A stretch of 64,000 nt of DNA from CAVALG01 sp963630555 (GCA_963630555.1 CAVGND010000007.1:1-64000); one strand, 5' to 3'. Counted from the stretch's first letter, positions 1 through 9,438 are shown. The notes: generated by a model from the sequence alone, not told the origin. Numbers and translations: made by a program.

Positions 1-20
1 CCAAAACAGAGCGCCTAATT

Positions 21-49
21 ATATTACCACACCGCCTCCTCTTTGTCAA
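21..49 (-). promoter_or_regulatory. Leftward sigma-A-type promoter at the window edge
   Basis: On the minus strand TTGACA (44-49) and TAATAT (21-26) are 17 bases apart. Transcription would leave the window to the left, so the gene it serves cannot be seen. Confidence 0.6.
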
Positions 50-175
50 CTAAAATTTTTCCCTTTTTTTAAAAAAATTTCGGTTTTTCACCCAACATCA
101 CGTTTTTGTGCGATTATAGTGCCATTTTTAATCGTATAACACAAGCGGAAAACAGGTTGTTTTACAAAAAAACGG

Positions 176-1462
176 TCAAATTATTTCAGAAAAGCAAAAT
201 TCGTCGGCTGCGGAAGTGATTTTTACGGTCAACATATTGTGCGCAATATCAAGATCCGATATTGCGGCAACGCGCGTATAATTATCGGAATATCCCCACC
301 AAAACCCGTTTTTCTTTTCTTCAAACAGGACTTTGCAAGTTCTTCCGACCTGTGTTTGAAGAAATTTTTTCTCTGCCGCATTGCAGGCGTCGATCATTTT
401 TTCGGAACGATGTTGTTTTTCGGCATTGCTTATCTGATCCGGCAAATTATAAGCAACCGTTCCTTTACGCCTTGAATATGCAAACACATGCGCTTTCGCA
501 AATCCGATATCTTCGGCGAATTTTACCGATTGCAGGAAATCCGTTTCGGTTTCTCCGGCAAAGCCCACCATTATATCGGTAGTTATTGAAGAATTATCAA
601 AGGAACTTCGTATTGTTTTAACCAAATTTTTATAAAATGCCGTATCATAGCGGCGATTCATACGCCTAAGGGTAGCATCACACCCCGCCTGTAATGACAA
701 GTGAAATTGCGGGCAAAATTCCGGAATTGCGGCAAGACGCCGAATGACATCATCGGTTATTTGTTCCGGTTCAAGGGAACCGAGCCGCACCCTGCATACA
801 CCCGATATATTTGCAACCGTTTCAACCGCATCGCACAGGTCATAACCTATATCTGTGCCGTAAGCCGAGAGATTAATGCCTACCAAAACAATTTCGGTAA
901 ACCCATTCACTGCAAGTTGAGATGCCTCATCTTTAATATCTTCAAGCCTTCGCGAACGAACCCTTCCCCTCGCATAGGGAATTATGCAATAAGTGCAAAA
1001 CTGGTCGCAGCCATCCTCAATTTTTATAAACGCCCGAGTTTTCCCGCGTGAAGATGTAAAGCTGAGTTCGGTGTATTTTTCACCGATTATATGTCGAGAG
1101 GCAACAGCAACCCTGCTTCTGTTTGCAATGTAATTTTTAAGTATAGAAGAAAATTCCGGGTATTCGGTGTTACCGACAACCAAGTCAACACCGTCTATAT
1201 CTGTACATTCGTCGGTAAACGCCTGCGCCATACATCCCGTCAGCACCAGAATACAGTCCGGAAATTTCTTTTTAAATCTGTGGACAGCCTGACGCGTTTT
1301 ACGATTGCTTTCGGCAGTTACGGTACAGGAATTGACAACACAGATATCCGGTTTATCAAGTTCCGTTACAACTTCAAAACCGTTAGATTCAAGTTGTGCC
1401 GACAACATCATTTCATCATATTGATTTACTTTACAGCCTAATGTTTTAAAGAGAACTTTCAT
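176..1462 (-). CDS. mtaB: tRNA t6A37 methylthiotransferase MtaB
   Basis: Radical-SAM methylthiotransferase that turns t6A37 of ANN-decoding tRNAs into ms2t6A. Seen here: an N-terminal MTTase domain with conserved cysteines at about residues 10, 46 and 77 (LGCKVNQYD, NSCTV, TGC), then the radical-SAM cluster motif CDQFCTYC (Cys152, 156, 159) followed by IPYARGRVRSR, which is typical of the MtaB branch rather than MiaB. The C-terminal ~70 residues fit a TRAM domain. Length 428 residues is normal. An in-frame ATG lies further upstream (1498), but AGGTGAA sits directly before the tandem ATG codons at 1460-1465, so one of these is the start. The gene is divergent from sigK. Confidence 0.92.
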   Translation of the reverse strand: MKVLFKTLGCKVNQYDEMMLSAQLESNGFEVVTELDKPDICVVNSCTVTAESNRKTRQAVHRFKKKFPDCILVLTGCMAQAFTDECTDIDGVDLVVGNTEYPEFSSILKNYIANRSRVAVASRHIIGEKYTELSFTSSRGKTRAFIKIEDGCDQFCTYCIIPYARGRVRSRRLEDIKDEASQLAVNGFTEIVLVGINLSAYGTDIGYDLCDAVETVANISGVCRVRLGSLEPEQITDDVIRRLAAIPEFCPQFHLSLQAGCDATLRRMNRRYDTAFYKNLVKTIRSSFDNSSITTDIMVGFAGETETDFLQSVKFAEDIGFAKAHVFAYSRRKGTVAYNLPDQISNAEKQHRSEKMIDACNAAEKKFLQTQVGRTCKVLFEEKKNGFWWGYSDNYTRVAAISDLDIAHNMLTVKITSAADEFCFSEII

Positions 1463-1545
1463 CATTTCACCTGAAATTAAAAATTTGCGGACTGGCAAAG
1501 CGGACTTTTTTCAAGCATAGAATCTAAATGTGGAGGGATAACCGT

Positions 1546-2238
1546 ATGCTTGAAATGTTACTGAATATTTTATCTCATGTTTTTCATTTTGCACTTCACG
1601 TCACCGGAAGCGGCTCGTTTCCCAAAGCGCTGCCGCCGGAAGAAGAAAAAAGGCTTGTTGTCCTTTGTGAAAACGGTGACCGTGCCGCACGGCAAAAATT
1701 GATTGAACACAATTTGCGGCTGGTAGCGCACGTGATAAAGAAATACTACAACACAAATATTGACAAGGAAGATTTGATATCCATAGGTACAATCGGACTG
1801 ATAAAAGGGATATCGTCCTTTAAAAGCGAAAAGGATATAAAACTCGCCACATATGCCTCAAGATGTATTGAAAACGAGGTGCTTATGTACTTCAGAAATT
1901 TGAAAAAAAGCGCACAGGACATATATATAAGCGATCCCATAGATGTCGATAAGGAGGGTAATTCTCTCACACTGTTGGATATAATATCCGACGATATGGA
2001 TATTGAAAGTGACATTGAAAACAAGATCAGTTATGAAAAGTTGAGAAAATTGACCGAAACCTGCCTTGATGAACGTGAGCGATTAATCATATACATGCGT
2101 TACGGTATGGGTGCGGACGCCGAAATGCCGCAGCGTGAAGTTGCAAAAATCCTCGGTATTTCAAGATCTTACGTATCACGCATAGAAAAGAGGGCAATTG
2201 AAAAATTACGGCAGAATTTTGAAAACGGCTGTGAATAG
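1546..2238 (+). CDS. sigK: Sporulation sigma factor SigK (late mother cell)
   Basis: RNA polymerase sigma factor of the late mother cell, needed for coat and cortex genes. Seen: a hydrophobic N-terminal stretch followed by GSFPKALPPEEEKRLV, like the pro-sequence region of SigK; region 2 (NLRLVAHVIKKYYNT, EDLISIGTIGLIKGI, KLATYASRCIENEV); and region 4 with a helix-turn-helix (QREVAKILGISRSYVSRIEKRA). Length 230 residues matches the uninterrupted protein, so no skin-type element splits it. TGGAGGG at 1531-1537 selects the ATG at 1546 over one at 1528. The stop lies 3 bases from the stop of the convergent thiolase gene. SigE is the closest alternative, but the N-terminal segment fits SigK better. 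Confidence 0.9.
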   Translation: MLEMLLNILSHVFHFALHVTGSGSFPKALPPEEEKRLVVLCENGDRAARQKLIEHNLRLVAHVIKKYYNTNIDKEDLISIGTIGLIKGISSFKSEKDIKLATYASRCIENEVLMYFRNLKKSAQDIYISDPIDVDKEGNSLTLLDIISDDMDIESDIENKISYEKLRKLTETCLDERERLIIYMRYGMGADAEMPQREVAKILGISRSYVSRIEKRAIEKLRQNFENGCE

Positions 2239-2241
2239 AAT

Positions 2242-2952
2242 TTACCACCCTGATATGCAGGAACGCTGCATTGCGCTGACGGTTTTTTCTTTTATATCGG
2301 GATAGTCTGCTTCAAGAAGCTTTAAAAGGCTTTTTACATTTTCCCTTTCTGTTACTCCGTCAGCAGGGCATTTGGATTTTACCACAGGCAAATTAAGCCT
2401 TTTAGCGGCGGATGAGGTTTCATTTTCGGTTAAGAATATAAGCGGTCTTATCATATATAAATCTTTTCGTGAAAGATATGTTACGGGAGAAAAAGAGGCA
2501 ATTCGTCCGCCGTTAAATATGTTCATATAAAATGTTTCCGCAGCGTCATCCATATGATGGCCAAGAGCAATTTTATTACAACCGAGTTCCTTTGAAAGAT
2601 CGTGAAGCGCACCGCGTCTCATTCGCGCACAAAGGCTGCAAGGATTGCTTTCTTTGCGTATTTCAAATATAATTTGCCACAGATCGGTACGCTTAACGGT
2701 ATAATTAACGTGTAATCTTTTGCAAAGTTCGCGTATCAGGCTGTAGTCGCCCGGAACGCCACCGAACTGTGGGTCCAAAGTTATGGCTTCCAATTCAAAT
2801 TTATGCGGATAAAACCGTCGCAATTCAGCGAGCGACGACAACAGGAGAACCGAATCCTTTCCGCCCGAAACACCGACCGATATACGGTCGCCTTCGTTTA
2901 TCATATCATATTTTTCAACGGCGGCACGAACCTTGCTGACTGTTTTTCGCAT
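2242..2952 (-). CDS. ttcA: TtcA-type tRNA 2-thiocytidine synthetase (PP-loop)
   Basis: ATP-dependent tRNA thiolase of the TtcA/TtuA PP-loop family; TtcA makes 2-thiocytidine at position 32 using an Fe-S cluster. Seen: the PP-loop SGGKDS at residues 29-34, paired cysteines CSLC (105 and 108), ALGHHMDDAAET, and a further cysteine in KSKCPADG. At 236 residues it is shorter than the E. coli enzyme (about 310) but normal for clostridial members. AGGGG lies about 10 bases before the ATG. It is the last gene of the leftward asd-dapA-dapB-citrate synthase group, 17 bases after citrate synthase. The exact tRNA target is inferred from family membership. Confidence 0.8.
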   Translation of the reverse strand: MRKTVSKVRAAVEKYDMINEGDRISVGVSGGKDSVLLLSSLAELRRFYPHKFELEAITLDPQFGGVPGDYSLIRELCKRLHVNYTVKRTDLWQIIFEIRKESNPCSLCARMRRGALHDLSKELGCNKIALGHHMDDAAETFYMNIFNGGRIASFSPVTYLSRKDLYMIRPLIFLTENETSSAAKRLNLPVVKSKCPADGVTERENVKSLLKLLEADYPDIKEKTVSAMQRSCISGW

Positions 2953-2969
2953 TTTTGAGTATCCCCTGT

Positions 2970-4325
2970 TTATCTTTGACTTATAGGCACAAATTTTCTG
3001 TTAGGCACAATTGATTTGTAAGCCGGCCTTATAATCTTATCGTTTGTGGTAAGTTCTTCTATCCTATGTGCACACCAACCGCAAATACGGGCAATGGCAA
3101 AAAGCGCCGTGTACAACTCGGTAGGTATGCCGAGCATCGAGTACACAAACCCGGAATAAAAATCAACATTGGCGCAGACGGTCATTTTTCTGCCCTTTAA
3201 TTCGCAAAGCAGTTCGGGCGTGACAGCTGCAATTGTATCCATAAGTTTAAGTTCGCTCATTCTGCCGTTCTCTTCGGCGAGTTTTTGAGCCGCCTTTCTC
3301 AATATAACGGCGCGAGGGTCGGACAATGTGTATACGGCATGACCGATGCCGTACACCAAGCCGCTTTTATCAAACGCCTCTTTATTAAGAATTTTTTTGA
3401 CATATGCCCTGATTTCATCTTCATCGGCCCAATCCTTAACATTACTCTTTATATCCGATATCATATTAGTAACTTTTACATTGGCACCGCCGTGCTTATG
3501 GCCTTTAAGCGAATTGATTGATGAAGATATTGTTGAATAAATATCGGTTCCCGAAGAAGTCAGCACCCTTGCGGTAAATGTTGAGTTATTACCGCCGCCG
3601 TGTTCTGCGTGCAGGGTAAGCAGGAGGTCAAGCAAGGCAGCCTCTTCCCTGCTGTATTTGCTGTCGTCACGGATAATATGTAAAATATTTTCTGCGGTTG
3701 AAAGATCCGATTTCGGAAAATGTATAAATAAACTATCATTATCATAATAATGCTTTTTTGCCTGGTATGCATATGCCATTATTACAGGGAGTTTTGAAAA
3801 AAGTCCGACGCTTTTCTCAATGTTGTCCGCTATACCGGGGTTTTCCGGATCCGGGTCGTAACTGTAAAGCGACAACACCGCCCTTGACATATTGTTCATA
3901 ATATTTTTGCTTGGTTTTTTTAACAGTATATCTTCTGTAAAAAATTTCGGCAAGTCCCTCATCTTACCTACAACTTCATTAAATTTATCAAGTTGTTCTT
4001 TGGTCGGCAAATGCCCGAGCATAAGAAGGTATGCGGTTTCTTCAAAACAAAATCTGCCGCTTTCCATACAGTTTTCGGCAATATCGGAAATTGAATAACC
4101 CCTGTAGGTCAGTTCGCCTTCAATGGGCGAAACTTCACCCTCATCCATAATATATCCGTGAACATTACATATCTGTGTAACGCCCGCAACAACACCGGTA
4201 CCATCCGCATTGCGCAGACCTTTTTTTATGTATTGCTTATTAAAATCGGCAGCAGTTATAAGATTTTGTGCAACATAATCCCTGCTTAAATCTTCAAAAT
4301 AACTTTTAGGTACATCGTATTTCAT
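2970..4325 (-). CDS. Citrate synthase
   Basis: Condenses acetyl-CoA and oxaloacetate to citrate; in fermenting Clostridia this usually feeds 2-oxoglutarate and glutamate synthesis. Seen: 451 residues with EHGGGNNSTF (about 241-250), GHKHGGAN with the likely catalytic His278, GIGHAVY with His329, and NVDFYSG with Asp388, giving the His-His-Asp catalytic set. RBS GGAGTG precedes the ATG. It lies 36 bases after dapB and 17 before ttcA with no terminator seen, so it is probably co-transcribed with the lysine-pathway genes. A 2-methylcitrate synthase role cannot be excluded, but no propionate genes are nearby. Confidence 0.9.
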   Translation of the reverse strand: MKYDVPKSYFEDLSRDYVAQNLITAADFNKQYIKKGLRNADGTGVVAGVTQICNVHGYIMDEGEVSPIEGELTYRGYSISDIAENCMESGRFCFEETAYLLMLGHLPTKEQLDKFNEVVGKMRDLPKFFTEDILLKKPSKNIMNNMSRAVLSLYSYDPDPENPGIADNIEKSVGLFSKLPVIMAYAYQAKKHYYDNDSLFIHFPKSDLSTAENILHIIRDDSKYSREEAALLDLLLTLHAEHGGGNNSTFTARVLTSSGTDIYSTISSSINSLKGHKHGGANVKVTNMISDIKSNVKDWADEDEIRAYVKKILNKEAFDKSGLVYGIGHAVYTLSDPRAVILRKAAQKLAEENGRMSELKLMDTIAAVTPELLCELKGRKMTVCANVDFYSGFVYSMLGIPTELYTALFAIARICGWCAHRIEELTTNDKIIRPAYKSIVPNRKFVPISQR

Positions 4326-4361
4326 TATTCACACTCCATTATTTAACCCATACGGTTGTTT

Positions 4362-5105
4362 TTACACAAGGCTTGACATATCATACATTCCGGGTTCTGC
4401 GCCTACGATATACCTTGCCGCATTAAGTGCACCCACAGCAAAAACATTTTTTGAAAACGCCTCATGCTTTAGTGTAACAACCTCATCATTGCCGGCAAAG
4501 ATCACTTCGTGTTCACCGACTATTGTACCGCCCCTTACGGAATGTATGCCAATCTCCTGCGGTTTGCGCGGCGAACGCCTTGCGTGACGGTCATATTCGT
4601 AAACCATATCGTCGCCCAACGTGTGATTGATTTCATCGGCAAGCATTATAGCGGTGCCGCTCGGTGCGTCGATTTTACGGTTATGATGCTTTTCAACTAT
4701 TTCGATATCAAAACCGCTGAGAGCGCAGGCTGCTTTTTTCGCAAGCGCGACAAGCAGATTTATGCCGAGCGACATATTAAATGAAAAAAATATTGCTACC
4801 CGCTTTGAAGCGTCTTTTATTTTATCGATATCGTCTTTTGCCAGACCGGTTGTTGCTATAACGGCAGGCGTTTTTGTGTTTACGGCATACTTAAGCGTTT
4901 CGGGCAGCAGCGACGGGTGCGAAAAATCCACAATCACATCGCCTTTTACCGTTAATTTATCAAATGACGGCACAATAGGATAGCAAGCGTTGCCGGACAT
5001 TTTATCAATGCCGGCAACGATATTACAGTTTTCATTTTTCTCGGCAACGGCGGTTACGGCTTTACCCATATTACCGCAGCAACCGCATAAAATAATATCG
5101 GTCAT
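4362..5105 (-). CDS. dapB: 4-hydroxy-tetrahydrodipicolinate reductase
   Basis: Second committed step of diaminopimelate/lysine synthesis, reducing the DapA product with NAD(P)H; the product also leads to the spore compound dipicolinate. Seen: a Rossmann start with GCCGNMGKAV, the family signature EKHHNRKIDAPSGTA, and the C-terminal GEHEVIFAGNDE with LKHEAFSKNVFA. Length 247 residues is usual. Good RBS AAGGAA. It lies 23 bases downstream of dapA and 36 upstream of citrate synthase within one leftward operon. Confidence 0.95.
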   Translation of the reverse strand: MTDIILCGCCGNMGKAVTAVAEKNENCNIVAGIDKMSGNACYPIVPSFDKLTVKGDVIVDFSHPSLLPETLKYAVNTKTPAVIATTGLAKDDIDKIKDASKRVAIFFSFNMSLGINLLVALAKKAACALSGFDIEIVEKHHNRKIDAPSGTAIMLADEINHTLGDDMVYEYDRHARRSPRKPQEIGIHSVRGGTIVGEHEVIFAGNDEVVTLKHEAFSKNVFAVGALNAARYIVGAEPGMYDMSSLV

Positions 5106-5128
5106 TTCATTATTCCTTTTATTTTTAA

Positions 5129-6016
5129 TTAAAGTATACCCGACTTTTTCATTTCGCTTACAAGCAACTCTTTGTGTGCAGCGGTCGGATTTACAAGAGG
5201 AAGTCTTATTCCGTTTCCGCAGCAGCCCTTTAAACTCATTGCTTCTTTGATCATTATCGGATTTGTTTCACAGAACAACGCTTTTATTAACGGTATGTAT
5301 TTTAATTGCAATTCCGCCGAGCGCTTAACATCACCCTTAAAATAAGAAGTACAGATTTCACGTGTTTCCAACGGCAGCATATTGGAAAGAACTGAAATAA
5401 CACCGAAGCATCCGAGGGAAAGCATAGGTGTGATCTGGTCGTCATTACCGGAATATACGGCAAGTTTATCGCCGCATAACGCTCTCGTTTCGGCAACAGA
5501 AGAAATGTTGCCGTTGGCTTCCTTTATGCCCACAATATTGGGGTGTTCCGCCAAACGGGCATAGGTTGCCGGCGCAACATTAATGCCTGTTCTTGACGGT
5601 ACATTGTAAATAATCAACGGCAGATCGGTATGGTCGGCAATATAAGTATAATGCGCATACAATCCTTCTTGCGTTGTTTTATTATAATATGGGGTTACAG
5701 ACAAAGCACCGTCCGCTCCCAAAGCCTTTGCGCTTTTTGCCGTTTCGACCGAATGAAAAGTATCATTGCTTCCCGTACCGGCTATAACGGTAGTTTTACC
5801 GCCTGCATATTCAATAACCTTTTCCACAACTTTAAGGTGTTCGCTGATTTTTAAAGTAGGTGCCTCTCCGGTAGTTCCGCAAACAATAAGTGCGTCAATA
5901 CCGCATTTGATTTGTTCGTCAACAATAAGTTTAAGCGCGTCGTAATCAACCGAATAATCATCTTTCATCGGCGTTATAAGCGCCGTTCCGCAGCCCTTAA
6001 AAAGTGTCTTTTTCAA
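5129..6016 (-). CDS. dapA: 4-hydroxy-tetrahydrodipicolinate synthase
   Basis: Condenses pyruvate with aspartate semialdehyde, entering the lysine/diaminopimelate/dipicolinate branch. Seen: a class I aldolase TIM barrel with GTALITPM at the start, CGTTGEAPTL, YYNKTTQEGLYAHY, YNVPSRTGIN and the Schiff-base lysine (about 165) in VGIKEANGN. A TTG at 6025 also opens the frame, but GGAGG ends one base before it; the TTG at 6016 lies 9 bases from GGAGG and gives the typical MKKTLFKGCGTAL, so 6016 is chosen (295 residues). Asd ends 11 bases upstream of the 6025 codon, so the two are coupled. Confidence 0.95.
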   Translation of the reverse strand: MKKTLFKGCGTALITPMKDDYSVDYDALKLIVDEQIKCGIDALIVCGTTGEAPTLKISEHLKVVEKVIEYAGGKTTVIAGTGSNDTFHSVETAKSAKALGADGALSVTPYYNKTTQEGLYAHYTYIADHTDLPLIIYNVPSRTGINVAPATYARLAEHPNIVGIKEANGNISSVAETRALCGDKLAVYSGNDDQITPMLSLGCFGVISVLSNMLPLETREICTSYFKGDVKRSAELQLKYIPLIKALFCETNPIMIKEAMSLKGCCGNGIRLPLVNPTAAHKELLVSEMKKSGIL

Positions 6017-6036
6017 ATCAAACAACCTCCTGTTAT

Positions 6037-7116
6037 TCAGTCCATATATCCTTCGGCACAGAGAAGTTCGGCTAACAGCACGCCGCCGCCGGCAGCGCCT
6101 CTGAGCGTATTGTGTGACATACAGACAAACTTATAATCATACTGCGTATCTTCACGCAATCTGCCTATTGAAATGGCCATGCCGCCCTCAAGGTCACGCT
6201 GCAATTTGGTTTGCGGAAGGTCATTTTCTTCAAAATAGTTCAAAAACCGTTTCGGTGCGCTTGGGAGTTTGAGTTCCTGTGCCCTGCCCTTAAATTCTGA
6301 CCATATTTTAAGAATTTCGTCCTTTGATGGCTTCCTGCCAAACTTTACAAAAACCGCAGCCATATGACCGTCAGAAACGGGCACACGCAGGCATTGCGCG
6401 GTAAATTCGGGTTTTTTAGCGTCAACTATACGGTCACCCTCTATTTTACCCCAAATTTTAAGCGGCTCCTGTTCCGATTTTTCTTCCTCACCGCCGATAT
6501 ACGGTATAACATTATCGATAATTTCGGGGAAAGTTTCAAATGTTTTGCCTGCGCCGGATATTGCCTGATATGTGCAAACGAGCGCTTTTTCTACGCCGAA
6601 ATCGGATAGCGGAAACAGAGCGGGTACATAACTTTGCAACGAACAATTCGATTTAACCGCGATAAAACCGCGTTTTGTTCCGAGTCTTTTCCTTTGCAAC
6701 GGAATTATATTTATATGATCGGCATTAAGTTCGGGTATAATCATCGGCACATCGGGTGTGTGACGGTGGGCACTGTTATTTGAAATAACGGGGCATTCAG
6801 CCTTAGCGTATTTTTCTTCAAGCGCACGGATCTCGTCTTTTTTCATATTAACGGCGCAAAACACAAAATCAACCGTTGCGGCGATTTTTTCGACATCGGC
6901 AGCAGCGTCAAGAATTATCATATCTTTCATGCTTTGAGGCATCGGTGTTTTCATAAGCCAATGCGAACCGACAGCCTGTTCATAAGTTTTACCTGCGCTG
7001 CGGGGGCTTGCCGCAAGCACTTTTACATTAAACCACGGGTGCGTATCAAGTAAAGTTGCAAAGCGTTGACCAACCATTCCGGTAGCACCGATTATACCTA
7101 CATTATACTTTTTCAT
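6037..7116 (-). CDS. asd: Aspartate-semialdehyde dehydrogenase
   Basis: Reduces aspartyl phosphate to aspartate semialdehyde, the branch metabolite used by the adjacent DapA. Seen: GIIGATGMVGQRF at the N-terminus, the active-site Cys158 in SNCSLQSYVPA, GAGKTFE, and a C-terminal half with VPVSDGHMA, in which the conserved His may bind substrate. The motif set resembles the archaeal/fungal branch of Asd rather than the enterobacterial one. Length is 359 residues. Upstream in-frame sequence exists to 7158, but AGGGG before the ATG at 7116 and the start MKKYNVGIIGATG support this start. First gene of the leftward operon. Confidence 0.92.
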   Translation of the reverse strand: MKKYNVGIIGATGMVGQRFATLLDTHPWFNVKVLAASPRSAGKTYEQAVGSHWLMKTPMPQSMKDMIILDAAADVEKIAATVDFVFCAVNMKKDEIRALEEKYAKAECPVISNNSAHRHTPDVPMIIPELNADHINIIPLQRKRLGTKRGFIAVKSNCSLQSYVPALFPLSDFGVEKALVCTYQAISGAGKTFETFPEIIDNVIPYIGGEEEKSEQEPLKIWGKIEGDRIVDAKKPEFTAQCLRVPVSDGHMAAVFVKFGRKPSKDEILKIWSEFKGRAQELKLPSAPKRFLNYFEENDLPQTKLQRDLEGGMAISIGRLREDTQYDYKFVCMSHNTLRGAAGGGVLLAELLCAEGYMD

Positions 7117-7176
7117 TATGTTTATAACCCCTTTGAAAAGAAAAATTGCAAAAAACATTGAAATATATCTTTAAAA

Positions 7177-7205
7177 ATGATACCATTGTAAAGGCTGCTT
7201 GTCAA
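7177..7205 (-). promoter_or_regulatory. Promoter of the asd-dapA-dapB operon
   Basis: TTGACA (7200-7205) and TATCAT (7177-7182) are 17 bases apart on the minus strand. The leader to asd is only about 50 bases, which leaves no room for a lysine riboswitch. Confidence 0.75.
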
Positions 7206-7243
7206 ATAATTTTAATAAATAATATGTAATTTCGGAGTTTTGT

Positions 7244-8269
7244 ATGAAAAAAAGCGACTTTTATTATGATTTGCCAAAAGAACTAATAGCGCAAACACCG
7301 GTAGAACCGCGAAATGCGTCAAGACTTATGGTTTTAAACAAAGCGACAGGCGAAATTAAACACCGTCATTTTTTTGATTTAAAGGAATTTTTGCGCCCGG
7401 GTGATACGCTTATACTTAACGATACGCGCGTGCTTCCCGCAAGGATGTACGGCGTCCGCTCTACAGGTGCAACGGTTGAGTTTGTACTTTTAAAGTGTAT
7501 AAGCACAAACCGCTGGGAATGCCTTGCGGGGCCGGGCAAAAAAGCCAAAAAGGGTGACCGTTTTAGATTCAGCGACGAACTTGCCGCAACTGTTGCAGAC
7601 GTTACCGCGGACGGTAATAGGATAATCGATTTTGAATACGACGGCAACTTTTATGAGATAATCGACCGTATAGGTCAAATGCCGCTGCCGCCGTACATAA
7701 CCGAAAAACTAAAGGATAAAGAACGGTACCAGACGGTTTATTCTCACGAACTCGGCTCTGCTGCCGCGCCTACCGCAGGTCTTCATTTTACAAAAGAAAT
7801 GCTTGACGATATAAGTAACGCGGGCATTAACACTGGCTATGTTACTCTGCACGTCGGGCTCGGCACTTTCAGACCCGTAAAGGCACAGAATATCGAAGAC
7901 CATAAGATGCACAGCGAATGTTATCATATACCGGCAAAAACCGCAGAACTTATAAACCGAACCAAGAAAAGCGGCGGCAGGGTTATATGCGTAGGAACAA
8001 CCTCCTGCCGCACCCTCGAAAGCGCAGCGCAGAAATTCGGCAACGAATTCGGTGAATGCAGCGACTCGACCGATATTTTTATTTATCCGGGATATAAATT
8101 CCGCTGTATGGACGCACTTATAACCAACTTTCATCTTCCGGAAAGTACGCTGATTATGCTGGTTTCCGCCTTCGCAGGATATGAAAATGTTATGAATGCA
8201 TACAAAACCGCTGTTAAAGAAAAATACCGGTTTTTCAGTTTCGGCGATGCAATGTTTATAGGTGATTGA
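7244..8269 (+). CDS. queA: S-adenosylmethionine:tRNA ribosyltransferase-isomerase QueA
   Basis: Penultimate queuosine step: transfers and isomerises the ribosyl moiety of SAM onto preQ1 in tRNA to give epoxyqueuosine. Seen: FYYDLPKELIAQTP at the start, NDTRVLPARMYG, LHVGLGTFRPV, TTSCRTLESA, FIYPGYKFR and TNFHLPESTLIMLVSAF near the end, all hallmark QueA segments. Length 341 residues is usual. RBS TCGGAG. Its stop codon ends 2 bases before the tgt start, so the two queuosine genes are translationally close. Confidence 0.96.
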   Translation: MKKSDFYYDLPKELIAQTPVEPRNASRLMVLNKATGEIKHRHFFDLKEFLRPGDTLILNDTRVLPARMYGVRSTGATVEFVLLKCISTNRWECLAGPGKKAKKGDRFRFSDELAATVADVTADGNRIIDFEYDGNFYEIIDRIGQMPLPPYITEKLKDKERYQTVYSHELGSAAAPTAGLHFTKEMLDDISNAGINTGYVTLHVGLGTFRPVKAQNIEDHKMHSECYHIPAKTAELINRTKKSGGRVICVGTTSCRTLESAAQKFGNEFGECSDSTDIFIYPGYKFRCMDALITNFHLPESTLIMLVSAFAGYENVMNAYKTAVKEKYRFFSFGDAMFIGD

Positions 8270-8271
8270 TT

Positions 8272-9402
8272 ATGTACAAACTCATAAAAACAGAGGGGCG
8301 CGCGCGGCGGGCGGAATTCAGTACGGTACACGGTACGGTGCAAACGCCTGCATTTATGAATGTTGCCACCGCGGCGGCAATCAAGGGAGGTATATCGGCG
8401 CTTGACCTTAAAACACTTAATTGTCAGGTAATGTTATGCAACACTTATCATCTTCACGTACGCCCCGGAGATGAAGTTATAAAACAACTCGGCGGACTTC
8501 ATAAATTTACGGGATGGAACGGGCCGATATTGACCGACAGCGGCGGCTTTCAGGTCTTTTCGCTTGCCAAACTAAGGCGAATAGAAGAAGATGGTGTGAC
8601 ATTCAACTCCCACATTGACGGAAAAAAGATATTTATGGGGCCCGAAGAAAGTATGACCATACAGTCGAACCTCGGTTCCACAATTGCAATGGCGTTTGAC
8701 GAATGTGTTGAAAATCCGGCGGAATACGGGTATGCAAAACAATCCTGCGAACGAACGGTAAGATGGCTTGAGCGCTGCAAAAAGAAAATGGCGGTGCTTA
8801 ACGCTTCAGGCAACGCCGTTAATCCGCAACAACTGTTATTCGGGATAAATCAGGGGGCAACCTTCAAGGACTTAAGGATTGAAAATATGAAGCAAATCGC
8901 GGAACTCGATTTGGACGGATACGCAATCGGCGGACTTGCCGTGGGTGAACCTGCCGAAGTTATGTATGACATTATCTCCGAAGTTGAACCGTATATGCCC
9001 AAAGAGAAAATCCGTTATCTTATGGGTGTAGGGACGCCTGCGAATATTTTGGAAGCTGTTTCTTTGGGTGTTGACCTTTTCGATTGCGTTATGCCGAGCC
9101 GCAACGCACGCCACGGGCATTTGTTCACAAGCAGAGGAATTATAAATATCAACAACGCAAAATACATGACCGACGATACGCCGATTGACGGAAACTGCGG
9201 CTGCCCCGCCTGCCGCAATCATTCAAAAGCCTATATTCGCCATCTGTTAAAAGCGGGTGAAATGTTGGGATACCGCCTTGCGGTTGAACACAATTTGTAT
9301 TTTTATAACAAACTTATGAAAGATATAAGAAGTGCTTTGGATAACGGTAATTTTGCTCAATTTAAGCAGGAAAAGCAGGAAATATATTCAAAAAGGATAT
9401 GA
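8272..9402 (+). CDS. tgt: Queuine/preQ1 tRNA-guanine transglycosylase
   Basis: Exchanges guanine-34 of GUN-anticodon tRNAs for preQ1. Seen: TDSGGFQVFSLAKLR with the catalytic and base-binding residues, the second conserved block LMGVGTPANILEAVSLGVDLFDCVMPSRNARHG containing the nucleophilic Asp, and the zinc site NCGCPACRNHS with a later His. Length is 376 residues. A TTG at 8266 also opens the frame; AGGTGAT at 8260-8266 fits the ATG at 8272. Downstream of queA, upstream of yajC, a common Firmicutes order. Confidence 0.96.
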   Translation: MYKLIKTEGRARRAEFSTVHGTVQTPAFMNVATAAAIKGGISALDLKTLNCQVMLCNTYHLHVRPGDEVIKQLGGLHKFTGWNGPILTDSGGFQVFSLAKLRRIEEDGVTFNSHIDGKKIFMGPEESMTIQSNLGSTIAMAFDECVENPAEYGYAKQSCERTVRWLERCKKKMAVLNASGNAVNPQQLLFGINQGATFKDLRIENMKQIAELDLDGYAIGGLAVGEPAEVMYDIISEVEPYMPKEKIRYLMGVGTPANILEAVSLGVDLFDCVMPSRNARHGHLFTSRGIININNAKYMTDDTPIDGNCGCPACRNHSKAYIRHLLKAGEMLGYRLAVEHNLYFYNKLMKDIRSALDNGNFAQFKQEKQEIYSKRI

Positions 9403-9438
9403 ATTTTCTTTAAAATGCCGATAATTTAAAAATAGTTC

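Noticed and set aside
1516..1523. CATAGAAT as a sigma-E -10 element for sigK
   Set aside because: One mismatch to the sigma-E -10, but no matching -35 about 14 bases upstream; too weak to call.
1546..2238. Skin-type interruption of sigK
   Set aside because: The frame is continuous and of normal length.
7117..7200. Lysine riboswitch before the asd-dap operon
   Set aside because: The leader after the promoter is only about 50 bases and lacks any conserved lysine-box sequence.
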